From DATJGR01 sp963780795 (GTDB lineage: Bacteria > Pseudomonadota > Gammaproteobacteria > Pseudomonadales > Azotimanducaceae): DNA of 64,000 nucleotides. Where the stretch lies: NCBI GenBank assembly GCA_963780795.1, contig CAWADH010000013.1:62001-126000 (forward strand), in the 5' to 3' direction. Shown here piece by piece: positions 53,380-62,536 of the stretch. Numbering within the stretch: position 1 is the first letter of the stretch; the number at the start of each line of letters is the position of its first letter. A program made the position numbers and the translations under genes. The notes under the pieces are model-generated. The model did not search any database, was not told the origin of the DNA, and saw only the letters and a list, made by a program, of their open reading frames with translations.

Positions 53380-54549
53380 ATGAATTTGCACGAATACCAA
53401 GCAAAACAGCTTTTTGCCGAATATGGTCTGCCCGTTTCGACGGGCTACGCAGTGGACACGCCGCAAGCCGCGGTCGAAGCGGCGAAGAAAATCGGCGGTA
53501 GCAGATGGGTGGTCAAGGTCCAGGTGCACGCAGGCGGCCGCGGTAAGGCCGGCGGCGTGAAACTGGCCGACACCACGGCCGAAGTGGAAGCGTTCGCAAA
53601 AAAATGGCTGGGCAAGCGTCTGGTGACGATACAGACCGACGAACACGGCCAACCCGTCAGCAAGATCTACGTCGAGAGCTGTACCGACATCGAGCGCGAA
53701 CTCTATCTCGGCGCCGTGATCGACCGCGCAACGCGTCGGGTCGTATTCATGTCCTCGACCGAGGGCGGCGTGGAAATCGAAAAGGTGGCGGAAGAGACGC
53801 CGGAGAAGATCATCCGCACCACCATCGACCCGATCGTCGGCGCACAACCGTATCAGGGTCGCGAGATCGCGTTCGCGCTGGGTCTGAAAGGTGCGCAGGT
53901 CAATCAATTCGCGAGTCTGTTCGTGAACCTGTCGCGGTTGTTCCACGAGTGCGACTGCTCGCTGCTCGAAGTGAACCCGCTGGTCGTTACGACAGCCGGC
54001 AACATCCATTGCCTCGACGCGAAAGTGAACATCGACGGCAACGCACTGTTCCGCCAGAAGCGTCTCGCTGCGATGCACGACGCGAGTCAGGAAGACGAGC
54101 GCGAAGGACTGGCTGCGAAGTTCAACCTCAACTACGTCGCGCTCGACGGCAACATCGGTTGCATGGTGAACGGCGCGGGGCTCGCGATGGGCACGATGGA
54201 CCTCGTGAAGACGCACGGCGGGCAACCCGCCAACTTTCTCGACGTCGGCGGCAGCGCCAGCAAAGAGTCGGTCGGCGAGGCATTCAAGATCATTCTGTCC
54301 GACAAGAACGTCAAAGCGGTGCTGATCAACATCTTCGGCGGCATCGTCAGCTGCGTGACGATTGCCGACGGCATCATCGCGGCCGTAAAAGAAGTGGGCG
54401 TGAACGTTCCGGTCGTCGTTCGCTTCGAGGGAAACAATTCCGTCAAGGGGTCGGCCCGGTTGGCCGAAAGCGGGCTCAACATCATTGCCGCGAAGAGTCT
54501 GGTGGATGCGGCCAAAAAAGTAGTGAAGGCAGCCGGGGGCAAAGCATGA
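53380..54549 (+). CDS. sucC: Succinyl-CoA synthetase beta subunit
   Basis: A 389-residue ATP-grasp subunit. MNLHEYQAKQLFAEYGLPVS is the invariant start; VVKVQVHAGGRGKAGGVKL binds nucleotide; SLFVNLSRLFHECDCSLLEV and NPL belong to the ATP-grasp core; NIFGGIVSCVTIADGII near residue 310 is the power-helix region. Works with SucD to convert succinyl-CoA to succinate with ATP formation. Its stop overlaps the sucD start (ATGA). Confidence 0.97.
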   Translation: MNLHEYQAKQLFAEYGLPVSTGYAVDTPQAAVEAAKKIGGSRWVVKVQVHAGGRGKAGGVKLADTTAEVEAFAKKWLGKRLVTIQTDEHGQPVSKIYVESCTDIERELYLGAVIDRATRRVVFMSSTEGGVEIEKVAEETPEKIIRTTIDPIVGAQPYQGREIAFALGLKGAQVNQFASLFVNLSRLFHECDCSLLEVNPLVVTTAGNIHCLDAKVNIDGNALFRQKRLAAMHDASQEDEREGLAAKFNLNYVALDGNIGCMVNGAGLAMGTMDLVKTHGGQPANFLDVGGSASKESVGEAFKIILSDKNVKAVLINIFGGIVSCVTIADGIIAAVKEVGVNVPVVVRFEGNNSVKGSARLAESGLNIIAAKSLVDAAKKVVKAAGGKA

Positions 54550-55421
54550 GCATTCTGATCAACAAGCGGACCAAGGTGATCTGCCAGGGATTCACCGGCG
54601 CGCAAGGCACATTGCACAGCGAACAGGCGTTGGCCTACGGCACCAAACTCGTAGGCGGGGTTACGCCGGGTAAAGGCGGCACAAAACATCTCGGCCTGCC
54701 GGTGTTCGATACGGTGCACGACGCCGTGGCGGAAACCGGTGCGACCGCGTCGGTGATCTACGTTCCGGCGCCGTTCTGCAAAGACTCGATCCTTGAAGCG
54801 ATCGCCGCGGGCTTGAAGCTCGTCGTGTGCATTACGGAAGGCATCCCCACACTCGACATGCTCACGATCAAAGCGCGGCTGGCGACGAGCCAGACCCGCC
54901 TCATCGGCCCGAACTGCCCGGGCGTCATCACACCGGGCGAGTGCAAGATCGGCATCATGCCGGGAGACATTCATTTGCCGGGACGCGTGGGCATCGTGTC
55001 GCGTTCGGGTACGCTGACGTACGAGGCCGTCAAGCAGACGACCGACCGCGGTTTTGGCCAGAGCAGTTGCGTCGGCATCGGCGGCGATCCGATTCCCGGC
55101 AGTCACTTCATCGACATCCTCGCGCTCTTCGAGAAGGACCCGGCCACCGAAGCGATCGTGATGGTCGGCGAGATCGGCGGCACAGCGGAGGAGGAAGCGG
55201 CGGCGTTCATCAAGGAAAACGTCAGCAAGCCGGTGGTGTCGTACATCGCCGGTGTGACCGCGCCGCCCGGCAAACGGATGGGCCATGCGGGTGCCATCAT
55301 TGCGGGCGGCAAAGGTACCGCCGATGAGAAGTTCGCCGCGCTGAAGGCCGCCGGCGTGAAGACGGTGCGCAGTCTTGCCGACATAGGCAGCGCGCTCGCG
55401 AAGGTTACCGGGTGGAAGTGA
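54546..55421 (+). CDS. sucD: Succinyl-CoA synthetase alpha subunit
   Basis: A 291-residue subunit that binds CoA and carries the phosphohistidine. The CoA motif CQGFTGAQGTLHSEQALAYG is near the N-terminus, GPNCPGVITPGECKIGIMPG near residue 120, and the phospho-His in GKRMGHAGAIIAGGKGTA near 247. The start at 54546 is fixed by the ATGA overlap with sucC. Last gene of the TCA block. Confidence 0.97.
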   Translation: MSILINKRTKVICQGFTGAQGTLHSEQALAYGTKLVGGVTPGKGGTKHLGLPVFDTVHDAVAETGATASVIYVPAPFCKDSILEAIAAGLKLVVCITEGIPTLDMLTIKARLATSQTRLIGPNCPGVITPGECKIGIMPGDIHLPGRVGIVSRSGTLTYEAVKQTTDRGFGQSSCVGIGGDPIPGSHFIDILALFEKDPATEAIVMVGEIGGTAEEEAAAFIKENVSKPVVSYIAGVTAPPGKRMGHAGAIIAGGKGTADEKFAALKAAGVKTVRSLADIGSALAKVTGWK

Positions 55422-55488
55422 TCCGGCTTGAATTGCTTCGCGTGGTCCCCATAAAAGCGGCTGTTTTGGCAGTGCGCGGAGCGATGTG

Positions 55489-57420
55489 ATGGAAGAGGTG
55501 AAACAGGCCGAACAAACCCTCGGATTCCAGGCGGAGGCGAAGCAACTCCTGCAGTTGATGATCCACTCCTTGTATTCGAACAGGGAGATCTTTCTTCGGG
55601 AGCTGATCTCGAATGCCTCCGATGCGGTGGACAAGCTCCGCTTCGAAGCGCTCGAACGTCCCGCGCTCCTCGACGAAGACGGTGAGCTGCGCATCCGCAT
55701 CTCCGTGGACGAAGAAGCGAAGACGATCACCATCTCCGACAACGGTATCGGCATGTCGCGCGAAGAGGCGATCGCGAATCTCGGTACGATCGCGAAATCG
55801 GGTACCGCCGAGTTTCTCTCGAAGCTGTCCGGCGATCGGAAGAAAGACGCCGCGCTGATCGGTCAGTTCGGTGTCGGCTTTTACAGCGCGTTCATCGTGG
55901 CCGACAGCGTAGACGTGCTGACGCGCCGCGCCGACGAGCCGGAAGACTCGGCAACGCGATGGCGCTCGAGCGGTGAGTCGGATTTTACGGTTGCGACCGA
56001 AACGAAGCCGACTCGCGGCACCGACGTGACGCTGCATCTGAAGGACGATGCGAAGGATTTCGCAGACGGCTATCGATTGCGCAGCATCGTGCGCAAGTAC
56101 AGCGATCATATCGGCGTGGCGGTGGAGATGGTGAAACAATCCATCGAAGCCGAGGACGACGAGAAGTCTTCGAAGAAGAACAAGGAGAAGCAGGCAGTCG
56201 AGTGGGAACCGGTCAATTCCGCAAAGGCGCTGTGGACGCGCCCGCGCACCGAGATCTCCGACGACGAATACAAAGAATTCTACAAGCACGTCTCGCACGA
56301 CTTCGACGATCCGCAGACGTGGAGTCACAACAAAGTGGAAGGCAAGCTCGAATACACGAGCCTGCTGTACCTGCCGAAGCACGCGCCGTTCGACCTGTGG
56401 AACCGTGATGCGCCACGCGGCCTCAAGCTATACGTGCAGCGGGTCTACATCCTCGACCAGGCCGAGCAGTTCCTGCCGCTCTATCTGCGCTTCATCAAAG
56501 GCGTGCTCGACTCGAACGATCTGCCGTTGAACGTTTCGCGCGAGTTGCTGCAGGAAGACGAACGCGTTCAGAGCATCAAGAGCGCCCTGACCAAACGCGT
56601 GCTCGACATGCTGTCGAAACTCGCGACGTCCGAGCCCGATGCCTATCGCAGCTTCTACAAGGACTTCGGCGAAGTGTTGAAGGAAGGTCCTGCGGAGGAC
56701 TTCACCAATCGCGAGGCGATTGCCAAGCTGCTGCGCTTCTCGTCGACGCACACGGACGACGAAGAACCAACCGTAACGCTCGAAGATTACGTCTCGCGAA
56801 TGAAGGAAGGGCAGAAGGAAGTCTTCTACATCTGCGCCGACAATTTCGCGACCGCGAAGAGTTCCCCGCAACTGGAGCTGCTGCGTAAGCGCGGCGTCGA
56901 AGCGCTGCTGTTGCACGAGCGTCTCGACGATTGGCTGATGTCGACGCTCGGCGAGTTCGACGGAAAGCGTTTCAGAGACGTCGCGCGCGGCGAACTCGAC
57001 CTTCCTGGTGGGGGCGACGACGCGAAGGAAGAAGCGGTCGAAAACGTAGGCGACGAGCTGTTGAAGCGGCTAAAGACCGTGCTCGCCGACAAGGTTGCAG
57101 AGGTGCGGCTATCGAAGCGACTGACGACATCGCCGGCGTGCCTGGTGCTCGACGAGCACGCGATGGGCACGCAGATGCGTCGGATCATGGAAGCGGCCGG
57201 ACAGCGCGTTCCGGATGCGAAGCCGAACTTCGAGATCAACGCATCGCACCCGCTCGTCGGAAGGCTCGACGCCGAGCCCGATGAAAACCGATTTCGCGAA
57301 CTGGCGCTCGTCCTGTTCGATCAGGCCGCGTTGGCCGATGGCGGCCAGTTGAGCGATCCCGCCGCGTATGTGACGAGACTGAATGCACTGTTGCTGGAGT
57401 TGCTCGGCGGCAACGGTTGA
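55489..57420 (+). CDS. htpG: Chaperone HtpG (Hsp90)
   Basis: A 643-residue Hsp90-family ATP-dependent chaperone. The N-terminal GHKL ATPase has NREIFLRELISNASDAVDKL, SDNGIGMSREEAI and GQFGVGFYSAFIVAD; the middle domain has LYVQRVYILDQAEQFLPLYL; the C-terminal dimerisation domain ends the protein. A GGAG site precedes the ATG at 55489. Its stop overlaps the TTG start of prmB. Confidence 0.97.
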   Translation: MEEVKQAEQTLGFQAEAKQLLQLMIHSLYSNREIFLRELISNASDAVDKLRFEALERPALLDEDGELRIRISVDEEAKTITISDNGIGMSREEAIANLGTIAKSGTAEFLSKLSGDRKKDAALIGQFGVGFYSAFIVADSVDVLTRRADEPEDSATRWRSSGESDFTVATETKPTRGTDVTLHLKDDAKDFADGYRLRSIVRKYSDHIGVAVEMVKQSIEAEDDEKSSKKNKEKQAVEWEPVNSAKALWTRPRTEISDDEYKEFYKHVSHDFDDPQTWSHNKVEGKLEYTSLLYLPKHAPFDLWNRDAPRGLKLYVQRVYILDQAEQFLPLYLRFIKGVLDSNDLPLNVSRELLQEDERVQSIKSALTKRVLDMLSKLATSEPDAYRSFYKDFGEVLKEGPAEDFTNREAIAKLLRFSSTHTDDEEPTVTLEDYVSRMKEGQKEVFYICADNFATAKSSPQLELLRKRGVEALLLHERLDDWLMSTLGEFDGKRFRDVARGELDLPGGGDDAKEEAVENVGDELLKRLKTVLADKVAEVRLSKRLTTSPACLVLDEHAMGTQMRRIMEAAGQRVPDAKPNFEINASHPLVGRLDAEPDENRFRELALVLFDQAALADGGQLSDPAAYVTRLNALLLELLGGNG

Positions 57421-58313
57421 CGGATCAGCCATTGAATCCATGGGACGAACTGGAAACCGTAGCGGACTATCTGCGCTGGATGGCCACGAAGCTGTCGCGT
57501 GCAGACGTTCATTACGGCCATGGCACCGACAACGCATGGGATGAAGCGCTTGCGCTGCTGTGTGGGCGTCTCGGCATCGCACCGGATAAGGTCGAGTTCG
57601 TACTCGGCGCGAAACTGATGGGCGCAGAGCGGCGCGAACTCGTTCGCTTGCTGGAGCGCCGCATCGTGCACCACGTGCCGGTTCCGTATCTGGTCGGTGA
57701 GGCGTGGTTTGCCGCTCGTCGCTATCTGATCGAGCCGGGTGTGCTGATTCCGCGCTCGCCGATTGCGGAGCTGATTGTCTCCGAGTTCGCGCCCTGGTTG
57801 GGTCGTTTTCCCGATCGAATCCTCGATCTCTGCACCGGCTCCGGTTGCATCGGCATCGCGTGCGCGCATGCGTTTCCGTATGCCGAGGTCGTCTTGTCGG
57901 ATATCGACGAAGGCGCGTTGGCGTTAGCCGCCAGAAACGTATCGCTGCATCAGCTCGACGATCGGGTCTCGGTGGCTCGTGCAGACGTGTTCGACGGGCT
58001 CGATGCATCGACCTTCGACCTGATCGTGACGAATCCTCCGTACGTCGACGCGCCCGATCTGGCAGCGCTGCCTGCCGAGTATCGGCACGAGCCGACGCGG
58101 GCGCTTGCTGCCGGTGAGGATGGCCTCGATGTCATCCGACGGATTCTGTCGGGCGCACGGCGCTGGCTCGCCGAGGACGGCGTGTTGGTCGGCGAAGTCG
58201 GCAGCAGCGCCGACAACCTACTCGCGGCGTTTCCCGATCTGCCGTTCGTCTGGCCCGAGCTGCAACACGGCGGACACGGCGTGTTCGTTCTGGAGGCAGC
58301 CGGGTTGTCTTGA
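57417..58313 (+). CDS. prmB: 50S ribosomal protein L3 glutamine methyltransferase
   Basis: A 298-residue SAM-dependent N5-glutamine methyltransferase. The SAM motif ILDLCTGSGCIGIACAHAFP is near residue 138 and the catalytic NPPY in LIVTNPPYVDAPDLAALPAE near 200. The N-terminal domain (TVADYLRWMATKLSRADVHY, then GHGTDNAWDEA) is the PrmB rather than PrmC version. It begins with TTG overlapping the htpG stop. The prmB-aroC order is the gammaproteobacterial arrangement. Confidence 0.93.
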   Translation: MTDQPLNPWDELETVADYLRWMATKLSRADVHYGHGTDNAWDEALALLCGRLGIAPDKVEFVLGAKLMGAERRELVRLLERRIVHHVPVPYLVGEAWFAARRYLIEPGVLIPRSPIAELIVSEFAPWLGRFPDRILDLCTGSGCIGIACAHAFPYAEVVLSDIDEGALALAARNVSLHQLDDRVSVARADVFDGLDASTFDLIVTNPPYVDAPDLAALPAEYRHEPTRALAAGEDGLDVIRRILSGARRWLAEDGVLVGEVGSSADNLLAAFPDLPFVWPELQHGGHGVFVLEAAGLS

Positions 58314-58392
58314 TCTGGGTGAGCGCCGATACTGCGCGCGGCGCTTTGGACAGTGATTTTGCTTCGGTCAACGACCCGCTTCGGACTCGCTC

Positions 58393-59469
58393 ATGGCAGG
58401 CAATACGTTCGGAAGAACATTCACGGTTACGACTTTCGGCGAGAGTCACGGGCCGTCGATCGGCGCGATCGTGGACGGTTGTCCGCCCGGCTTGCCCCTC
58501 AACGAATCCGATCTGCAGGGTGACCTCGATCGCCGCCGACCGGGGCAATCGAAATACACGACACAGCGCGACGAAGCCGACGAAGTACGCATTCTCTCGG
58601 GTGTATTCGAAGGCGTTACGACGGGCACGCCGATCGGGCTGGTCATCGACAACACCGACCAGCGCAGCCGCGACTACAGCAAGATCCAGGACGTTTTCCG
58701 TCCAGCGCACGCGGATTACACGTACCAGAAGAAGTACGGCATTCGCGACTATCGCGGCGGCGGACGCTCCTCGGCGCGCGAGACCGCAATGCGCGTGGCG
58801 GCGGGCGCCATTGCGAAGAAATACCTGGCGCAACAGTTCGGCGCATCCGTGCGCGGCTACCTCGCGCAGATCGGTACCATCCGGCCGCAAGCGATCGATT
58901 GGGACGAAGTCGACAGGAACCCGTTCTTCTGCCCCGACGCGTCTATCGTTCCGCAGATCGCCGAGTTCATCGACAGGTTGCGCAAGGATGGCGATTCGAT
59001 CGGCGCCCGCGTGACCGTCGTCGCCAGCGGCGTGCCGGTTGGATTGGGCGAACCGGTTTTCGACAAGCTCGACGCCGACATCGCGCGGGCGTTGATGAGC
59101 ATCAATGCGGTAAAAGGCGTGGAACTCGGCGCAGGCTTCGACGTCGTGCAGCAGCGCGGCACCGAACATCGCGACGAAATGACGTCTGCCGGATTCCTCA
59201 GCAACAACGCAGGCGGCGTGCTCGGCGGAATTTCTACTGGCCAGGACATCGTTGCGAGCATCGCGCTGAAGCCGACATCGAGTCTGCGGTTGCCGGGACG
59301 CAGCCTCAACGAGCAGGGCGAGGAAGTGGAGGTGATGACCACCGGCCGGCACGACCCCTGCGTGGGCATTCGCGCCACGCCGATCGCAGAGGCGATGATG
59401 GCGCTCGTGTTGATGGACCATCTTATGCGCCAGCGGGCGCAGAATCCCAACTGGCTCGACCGCGCCTGA
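58393..59469 (+). CDS. aroC: Chorismate synthase
   Basis: A 358-residue FMN-dependent enzyme making chorismate from 5-enolpyruvylshikimate 3-phosphate, the last step of the shikimate pathway. Signatures: FGESHGPSIGAIVDGCPPGL near the start, RDYRGGGRSSARETAMRVAA near residue 120, and the C-terminal RHDPCVGIRATPIAEAM. Length typical. It lies 79 bp after prmB. Confidence 0.97.
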   Translation: MAGNTFGRTFTVTTFGESHGPSIGAIVDGCPPGLPLNESDLQGDLDRRRPGQSKYTTQRDEADEVRILSGVFEGVTTGTPIGLVIDNTDQRSRDYSKIQDVFRPAHADYTYQKKYGIRDYRGGGRSSARETAMRVAAGAIAKKYLAQQFGASVRGYLAQIGTIRPQAIDWDEVDRNPFFCPDASIVPQIAEFIDRLRKDGDSIGARVTVVASGVPVGLGEPVFDKLDADIARALMSINAVKGVELGAGFDVVQQRGTEHRDEMTSAGFLSNNAGGVLGGISTGQDIVASIALKPTSSLRLPGRSLNEQGEEVEVMTTGRHDPCVGIRATPIAEAMMALVLMDHLMRQRAQNPNWLDRA

Positions 59470-59488
59470 TCGCACCATTGCGTGCTTG

Positions 59489-60361
59489 TTAGTCGGCGAA
59501 GTTTCGAAGCACCTCTAGAAACGCGTTTGCGGGATTCGACAGCGTGCGTGCGGGATTGGTGATGGCACCGAGATCGCGGCCGAGCAACTCGCAGTCGACG
59601 TCGAGGCGAATCAGCGGCGCACGAACCATCGTCGCAGGCAGCACGCTCCAACCAAGTCCGATGCCGACGAGCATGCCGATCGTCTCGAGATAGTTAGTAG
59701 CCATCGCCGTGCGCAACGGTAGTCCAGCGCGCGCAAAGCGTTCGGCAACGATGCGGCCGGTGTAAGTGCCGAGGCCGGGAAGAATGGCAGGAAATGTCGA
59801 CAGTCGATCGAGTGCGATCCGCCGCTGGGTGGCGAGCGGGTGATCGGCGGCGACGGTGAACGCGAGCGGATCGTGCCACAGCCGTTCGCTCTTCAGCTTC
59901 GGTTCGGGCTGCGGCGCCAGCGTGACGACAGCCAGTTCCGTGCGGCCGCTGCGCACCAGTTCGTGAGCGGCCTCGGAGTCGACGAATTCAATGTCGAGTT
60001 CGACATCGGTGAAGCGTTGAGAGAACGCTTTCAGCACCGGCGCGAGTCGGTGTAACCCGACGTGATGGCTGGTCGCCAGCGCCAGGCGACCGTCGATGCG
60101 CCGGTGCAGGTTGCGCAACATCACTTCGGTGTCGGCCAGTCCGCTCAGCAGCTCGATCGCTTTTGGCTTCAGCAGCGCGCCCGCTTCGGTCAGGTAAACG
60201 CGCTTTCCGACGCGGTCGAATAGCGACACGCCGACGCTGGCCTCGAGCGCCTGAATGCGCTTGGTGATCGCAGGCTGGGTGAGATGGAGTTGCTCCGCCG
60301 CGCGAGAGAAAGAGGCGTTGTCGGCTACCGCGATGAAGGCTCGAAGTTCATTCCATTCCAT
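59489..60361 (-). CDS. LysR-type transcriptional regulator
   Basis: A 290-residue LysR regulator. The N-terminal HTH reads LRAFIAVADNASFSRAAEQL, then HLTQPAITKRIQALEASVGV; the C-terminal periplasmic-binding-like effector domain fills residues about 90-290. It is divergent from leuCDB with only 83 bp between, which contains a TTAT-N4-ATAA dyad. By position it probably regulates the leucine operon, as LysR genes beside leuC do in pseudomonads; the effector is unknown. Confidence 0.92.
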   Translation of the reverse strand: MEWNELRAFIAVADNASFSRAAEQLHLTQPAITKRIQALEASVGVSLFDRVGKRVYLTEAGALLKPKAIELLSGLADTEVMLRNLHRRIDGRLALATSHHVGLHRLAPVLKAFSQRFTDVELDIEFVDSEAAHELVRSGRTELAVVTLAPQPEPKLKSERLWHDPLAFTVAADHPLATQRRIALDRLSTFPAILPGLGTYTGRIVAERFARAGLPLRTAMATNYLETIGMLVGIGLGWSVLPATMVRAPLIRLDVDCELLGRDLGAITNPARTLSNPANAFLEVLRNFAD

Positions 60362-60369
60362 GATCGAAG

Positions 60370-60415
60370 TTATGAAAATAATGAATTTGTCTTATCCAAA
60401 CAGCGATCCTACCAT
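60370..60415. promoter_or_regulatory. lysR/leuC intergenic dyad and leuC promoter
   Basis: TTAT (60370-60373), GAAA, ATAA (60378-60381) is a perfect AT-rich dyad next to the LysR start. Rightward, -35 TTGTCT (60387-60392), 17-bp spacer, -10 TACCAT (60410-60415) precede leuC. The dyad just upstream of the -35 fits a LysR-type activator site. Confidence 0.45.
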
Positions 60416-60444
60416 GGCGACCCTTTGACGGAAGGCGGTTTGCC

Positions 60445-61869
60445 GTGGCTGAAACCCTATACGACAAGATCTGGCGCGATCACTTAGTGACCGAGCGCGA
60501 GGATGGCACCGGGCTGATCTATATCGATCGCCATCTATTGCACGAGGTGACGTCCCCGCAGGCGTTCGACGGACTCAAGTTGGCCGGGCGGCGGCCGTGG
60601 CGGATCGATGCCAACCTGGCCACGCCGGACCATAACGTGCCGACCACCGACCGCGAACTCGGTATCGACGGGATCACCGACGAAACGTCGCGGATCCAGG
60701 TGGTCACGCTCGATGACAACTGTCGCGACTTCGGCATTCCACAGTTCGACATCCGCGACGTGCGGCAGGGCATCGTTCACGTGGTGGGCCCGGAACAGGG
60801 CGCGACCTTGCCGGGAATGACCATCGTCTGCGGTGACTCGCACACGTCTACCCACGGTGCGTTCGGTGCGCTGGCGCAAGGCATCGGGACGTCCGAAGTG
60901 GAGCACGTGCTTGCAACGCAATGCCTGGTTCAACGCAAAACCGGCAATATGGAGATCCGCGCGGTCGGCACGCTCGGACACGGACTTTTCGCCAAAGATC
61001 TCGTGCTCGCGATCATCGGCCGCATCGGTACGGCCGGCGGCACCGGGCAGACGCTCGAGTTTCGCGGTCCGGCAATCGAAGCGCTGACGATGGAAGGCCG
61101 CATGACGGTCTGCAACATGGCGATCGAGGGCGGTGCACGCGCCGGATTGATCGCGGTGGACGACGTGACGTTCGATTACTTGAAGGGGCGACCGTTCGCA
61201 CCCAAGGACGAGATGTGGGACGCCGCGGTCGAGTATTGGCGGACGCTGAACACGGATTCCGACGCCGTGTTTGACCGATCGGTCACGATCGACGCCGCGG
61301 CGCTGGAACCGCAGGTCACCTGGGGTACCTCGCCTGAACTCGTCACCAGCATTTCGGGCCGGGTGCCGGACCCGAATTCGTATGTGGAGCCGGCGCGCAA
61401 AGAGTCGGTCGAACGCGCGCTGGTCTATATGGGACTGGAACCGGGCCGCGCGCTGACCGATATCGAACTCGATCGCGTGTTCATCGGGTCTTGCACTAAT
61501 GCGCGCATCGAAGACTTGCGTGCAGCCGCCGCGGTGGTTCGTGGGAGAACAGTGTCATCTCGGATCCGGCAGGCGATGGTGGTTCCGGGCTCCGGTCTCG
61601 TGAAGCGCCAGGCTGAGAAGGAGGGACTCGCGCGCGTGTTCCTCGACGCCGGTTTCGAGTGGCGCAGTCCCGGATGTTCGATGTGCCTCGCCATGAACGC
61701 CGACCGGCTCGAACCGGGCGAGCGGTGTGCTGCGACGTCGAACCGGAACTTCGAAGGGCGGCAAGGACACGGTGGCCGCACTCATCTGGTCAGCCCTGCG
61801 ATGGCGGCGGCCGCCGCCGTTGTCGGTCATTTCACCGATGTGCGCGAACTGCTCGGTGCACGGACATGA
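60445..61869 (+). CDS. leuC: 3-isopropylmalate dehydratase large subunit
   Basis: A 474-residue aconitase-family subunit of leucine biosynthesis, isomerising 2-isopropylmalate to 3-isopropylmalate with LeuD. The 4Fe-4S cysteines are in FIGSCTNARIEDLRAAAAVV and SPGCSMCLAMNADRL; the substrate loop has VCGDSHTSTHGAFGALAQGI. The GTG start follows GGAAGG. Its stop overlaps leuD (ATGA). Confidence 0.96.
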   Translation: MAETLYDKIWRDHLVTEREDGTGLIYIDRHLLHEVTSPQAFDGLKLAGRRPWRIDANLATPDHNVPTTDRELGIDGITDETSRIQVVTLDDNCRDFGIPQFDIRDVRQGIVHVVGPEQGATLPGMTIVCGDSHTSTHGAFGALAQGIGTSEVEHVLATQCLVQRKTGNMEIRAVGTLGHGLFAKDLVLAIIGRIGTAGGTGQTLEFRGPAIEALTMEGRMTVCNMAIEGGARAGLIAVDDVTFDYLKGRPFAPKDEMWDAAVEYWRTLNTDSDAVFDRSVTIDAAALEPQVTWGTSPELVTSISGRVPDPNSYVEPARKESVERALVYMGLEPGRALTDIELDRVFIGSCTNARIEDLRAAAAVVRGRTVSSRIRQAMVVPGSGLVKRQAEKEGLARVFLDAGFEWRSPGCSMCLAMNADRLEPGERCAATSNRNFEGRQGHGGRTHLVSPAMAAAAAVVGHFTDVRELLGART

Positions 61870-62513
61870 AGCCTTTTACTACGCTGGCCGGAACCGTTGT
61901 TCCGCTCGACCGCGCCAATGTCGATACCGACCAGATCATCCCGAAACAGTTTCTGAAATCGATCCGCCGCATCGGCTTCGGCGAGAACCTGTTCGATGCC
62001 TGGCGATTTCTCGACGAAGGTGCCATGGGTCAGACACCCAACGAACGGCGGATCAACCGTGAGTTCGTTTTGAATCAGTCGCGCTACCAAGGCGCGTCGA
62101 TCCTGATCGCGCGCGCGAACTTCGGCTGCGGGTCGAGTCGCGAGCACGCGGTCTGGGCGCTGGAGGAGTACGGCATTCGTTGCGTTCTCGCACCGAGCTT
62201 CGCCGACATCTTTTTCAATAATTGCTTCAAGAATGGCGTATTACCCATTGTTTTAGAAGAAGAAGTGATTGACGAACTTTTCAAAAAAATCGCGACAACG
62301 CCAGGCTATGGGCTGACCATAGACTTGCCGAATCAGACGATCGTCGGTCCCGATGGAGCGCGGACGAGCTTTCACGTGGAACCTCACCGCAAGCACTGTC
62401 TCGTGCATGGCCTCGACGACATCGGCCTGACGCTGCAAGCCGAAGCCGAAATTCGCGCGTTCGAGGCGAAACACCGGGCATTGCGGCCATGGCTGTTTAA
62501 ATCAAGTTCTTAG
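61866..62513 (+). CDS. leuD: 3-isopropylmalate dehydratase small subunit
   Basis: A 215-residue swivelling-domain partner of LeuC. Motifs: VVPLDRANVDTDQIIPKQFL, then ARANFGCGSSREHAVWALEE near residue 80. The segment 62205-62295 (IFFNNCFKNGVLPIVLEEEV and following) uses AT-rich codons (ATT, TTA, GAA, AAA) in sharp contrast to the GC-rich flanks, though the protein stays conserved. This suggests local gene conversion from a lower-GC donor. The start is fixed by overlap with leuC. Confidence 0.96.
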   Translation: MKPFTTLAGTVVPLDRANVDTDQIIPKQFLKSIRRIGFGENLFDAWRFLDEGAMGQTPNERRINREFVLNQSRYQGASILIARANFGCGSSREHAVWALEEYGIRCVLAPSFADIFFNNCFKNGVLPIVLEEEVIDELFKKIATTPGYGLTIDLPNQTIVGPDGARTSFHVEPHRKHCLVHGLDDIGLTLQAEAEIRAFEAKHRALRPWLFKSSS

Positions 62514-62536
62514 AAAGAAGATGCAACTATAAGATT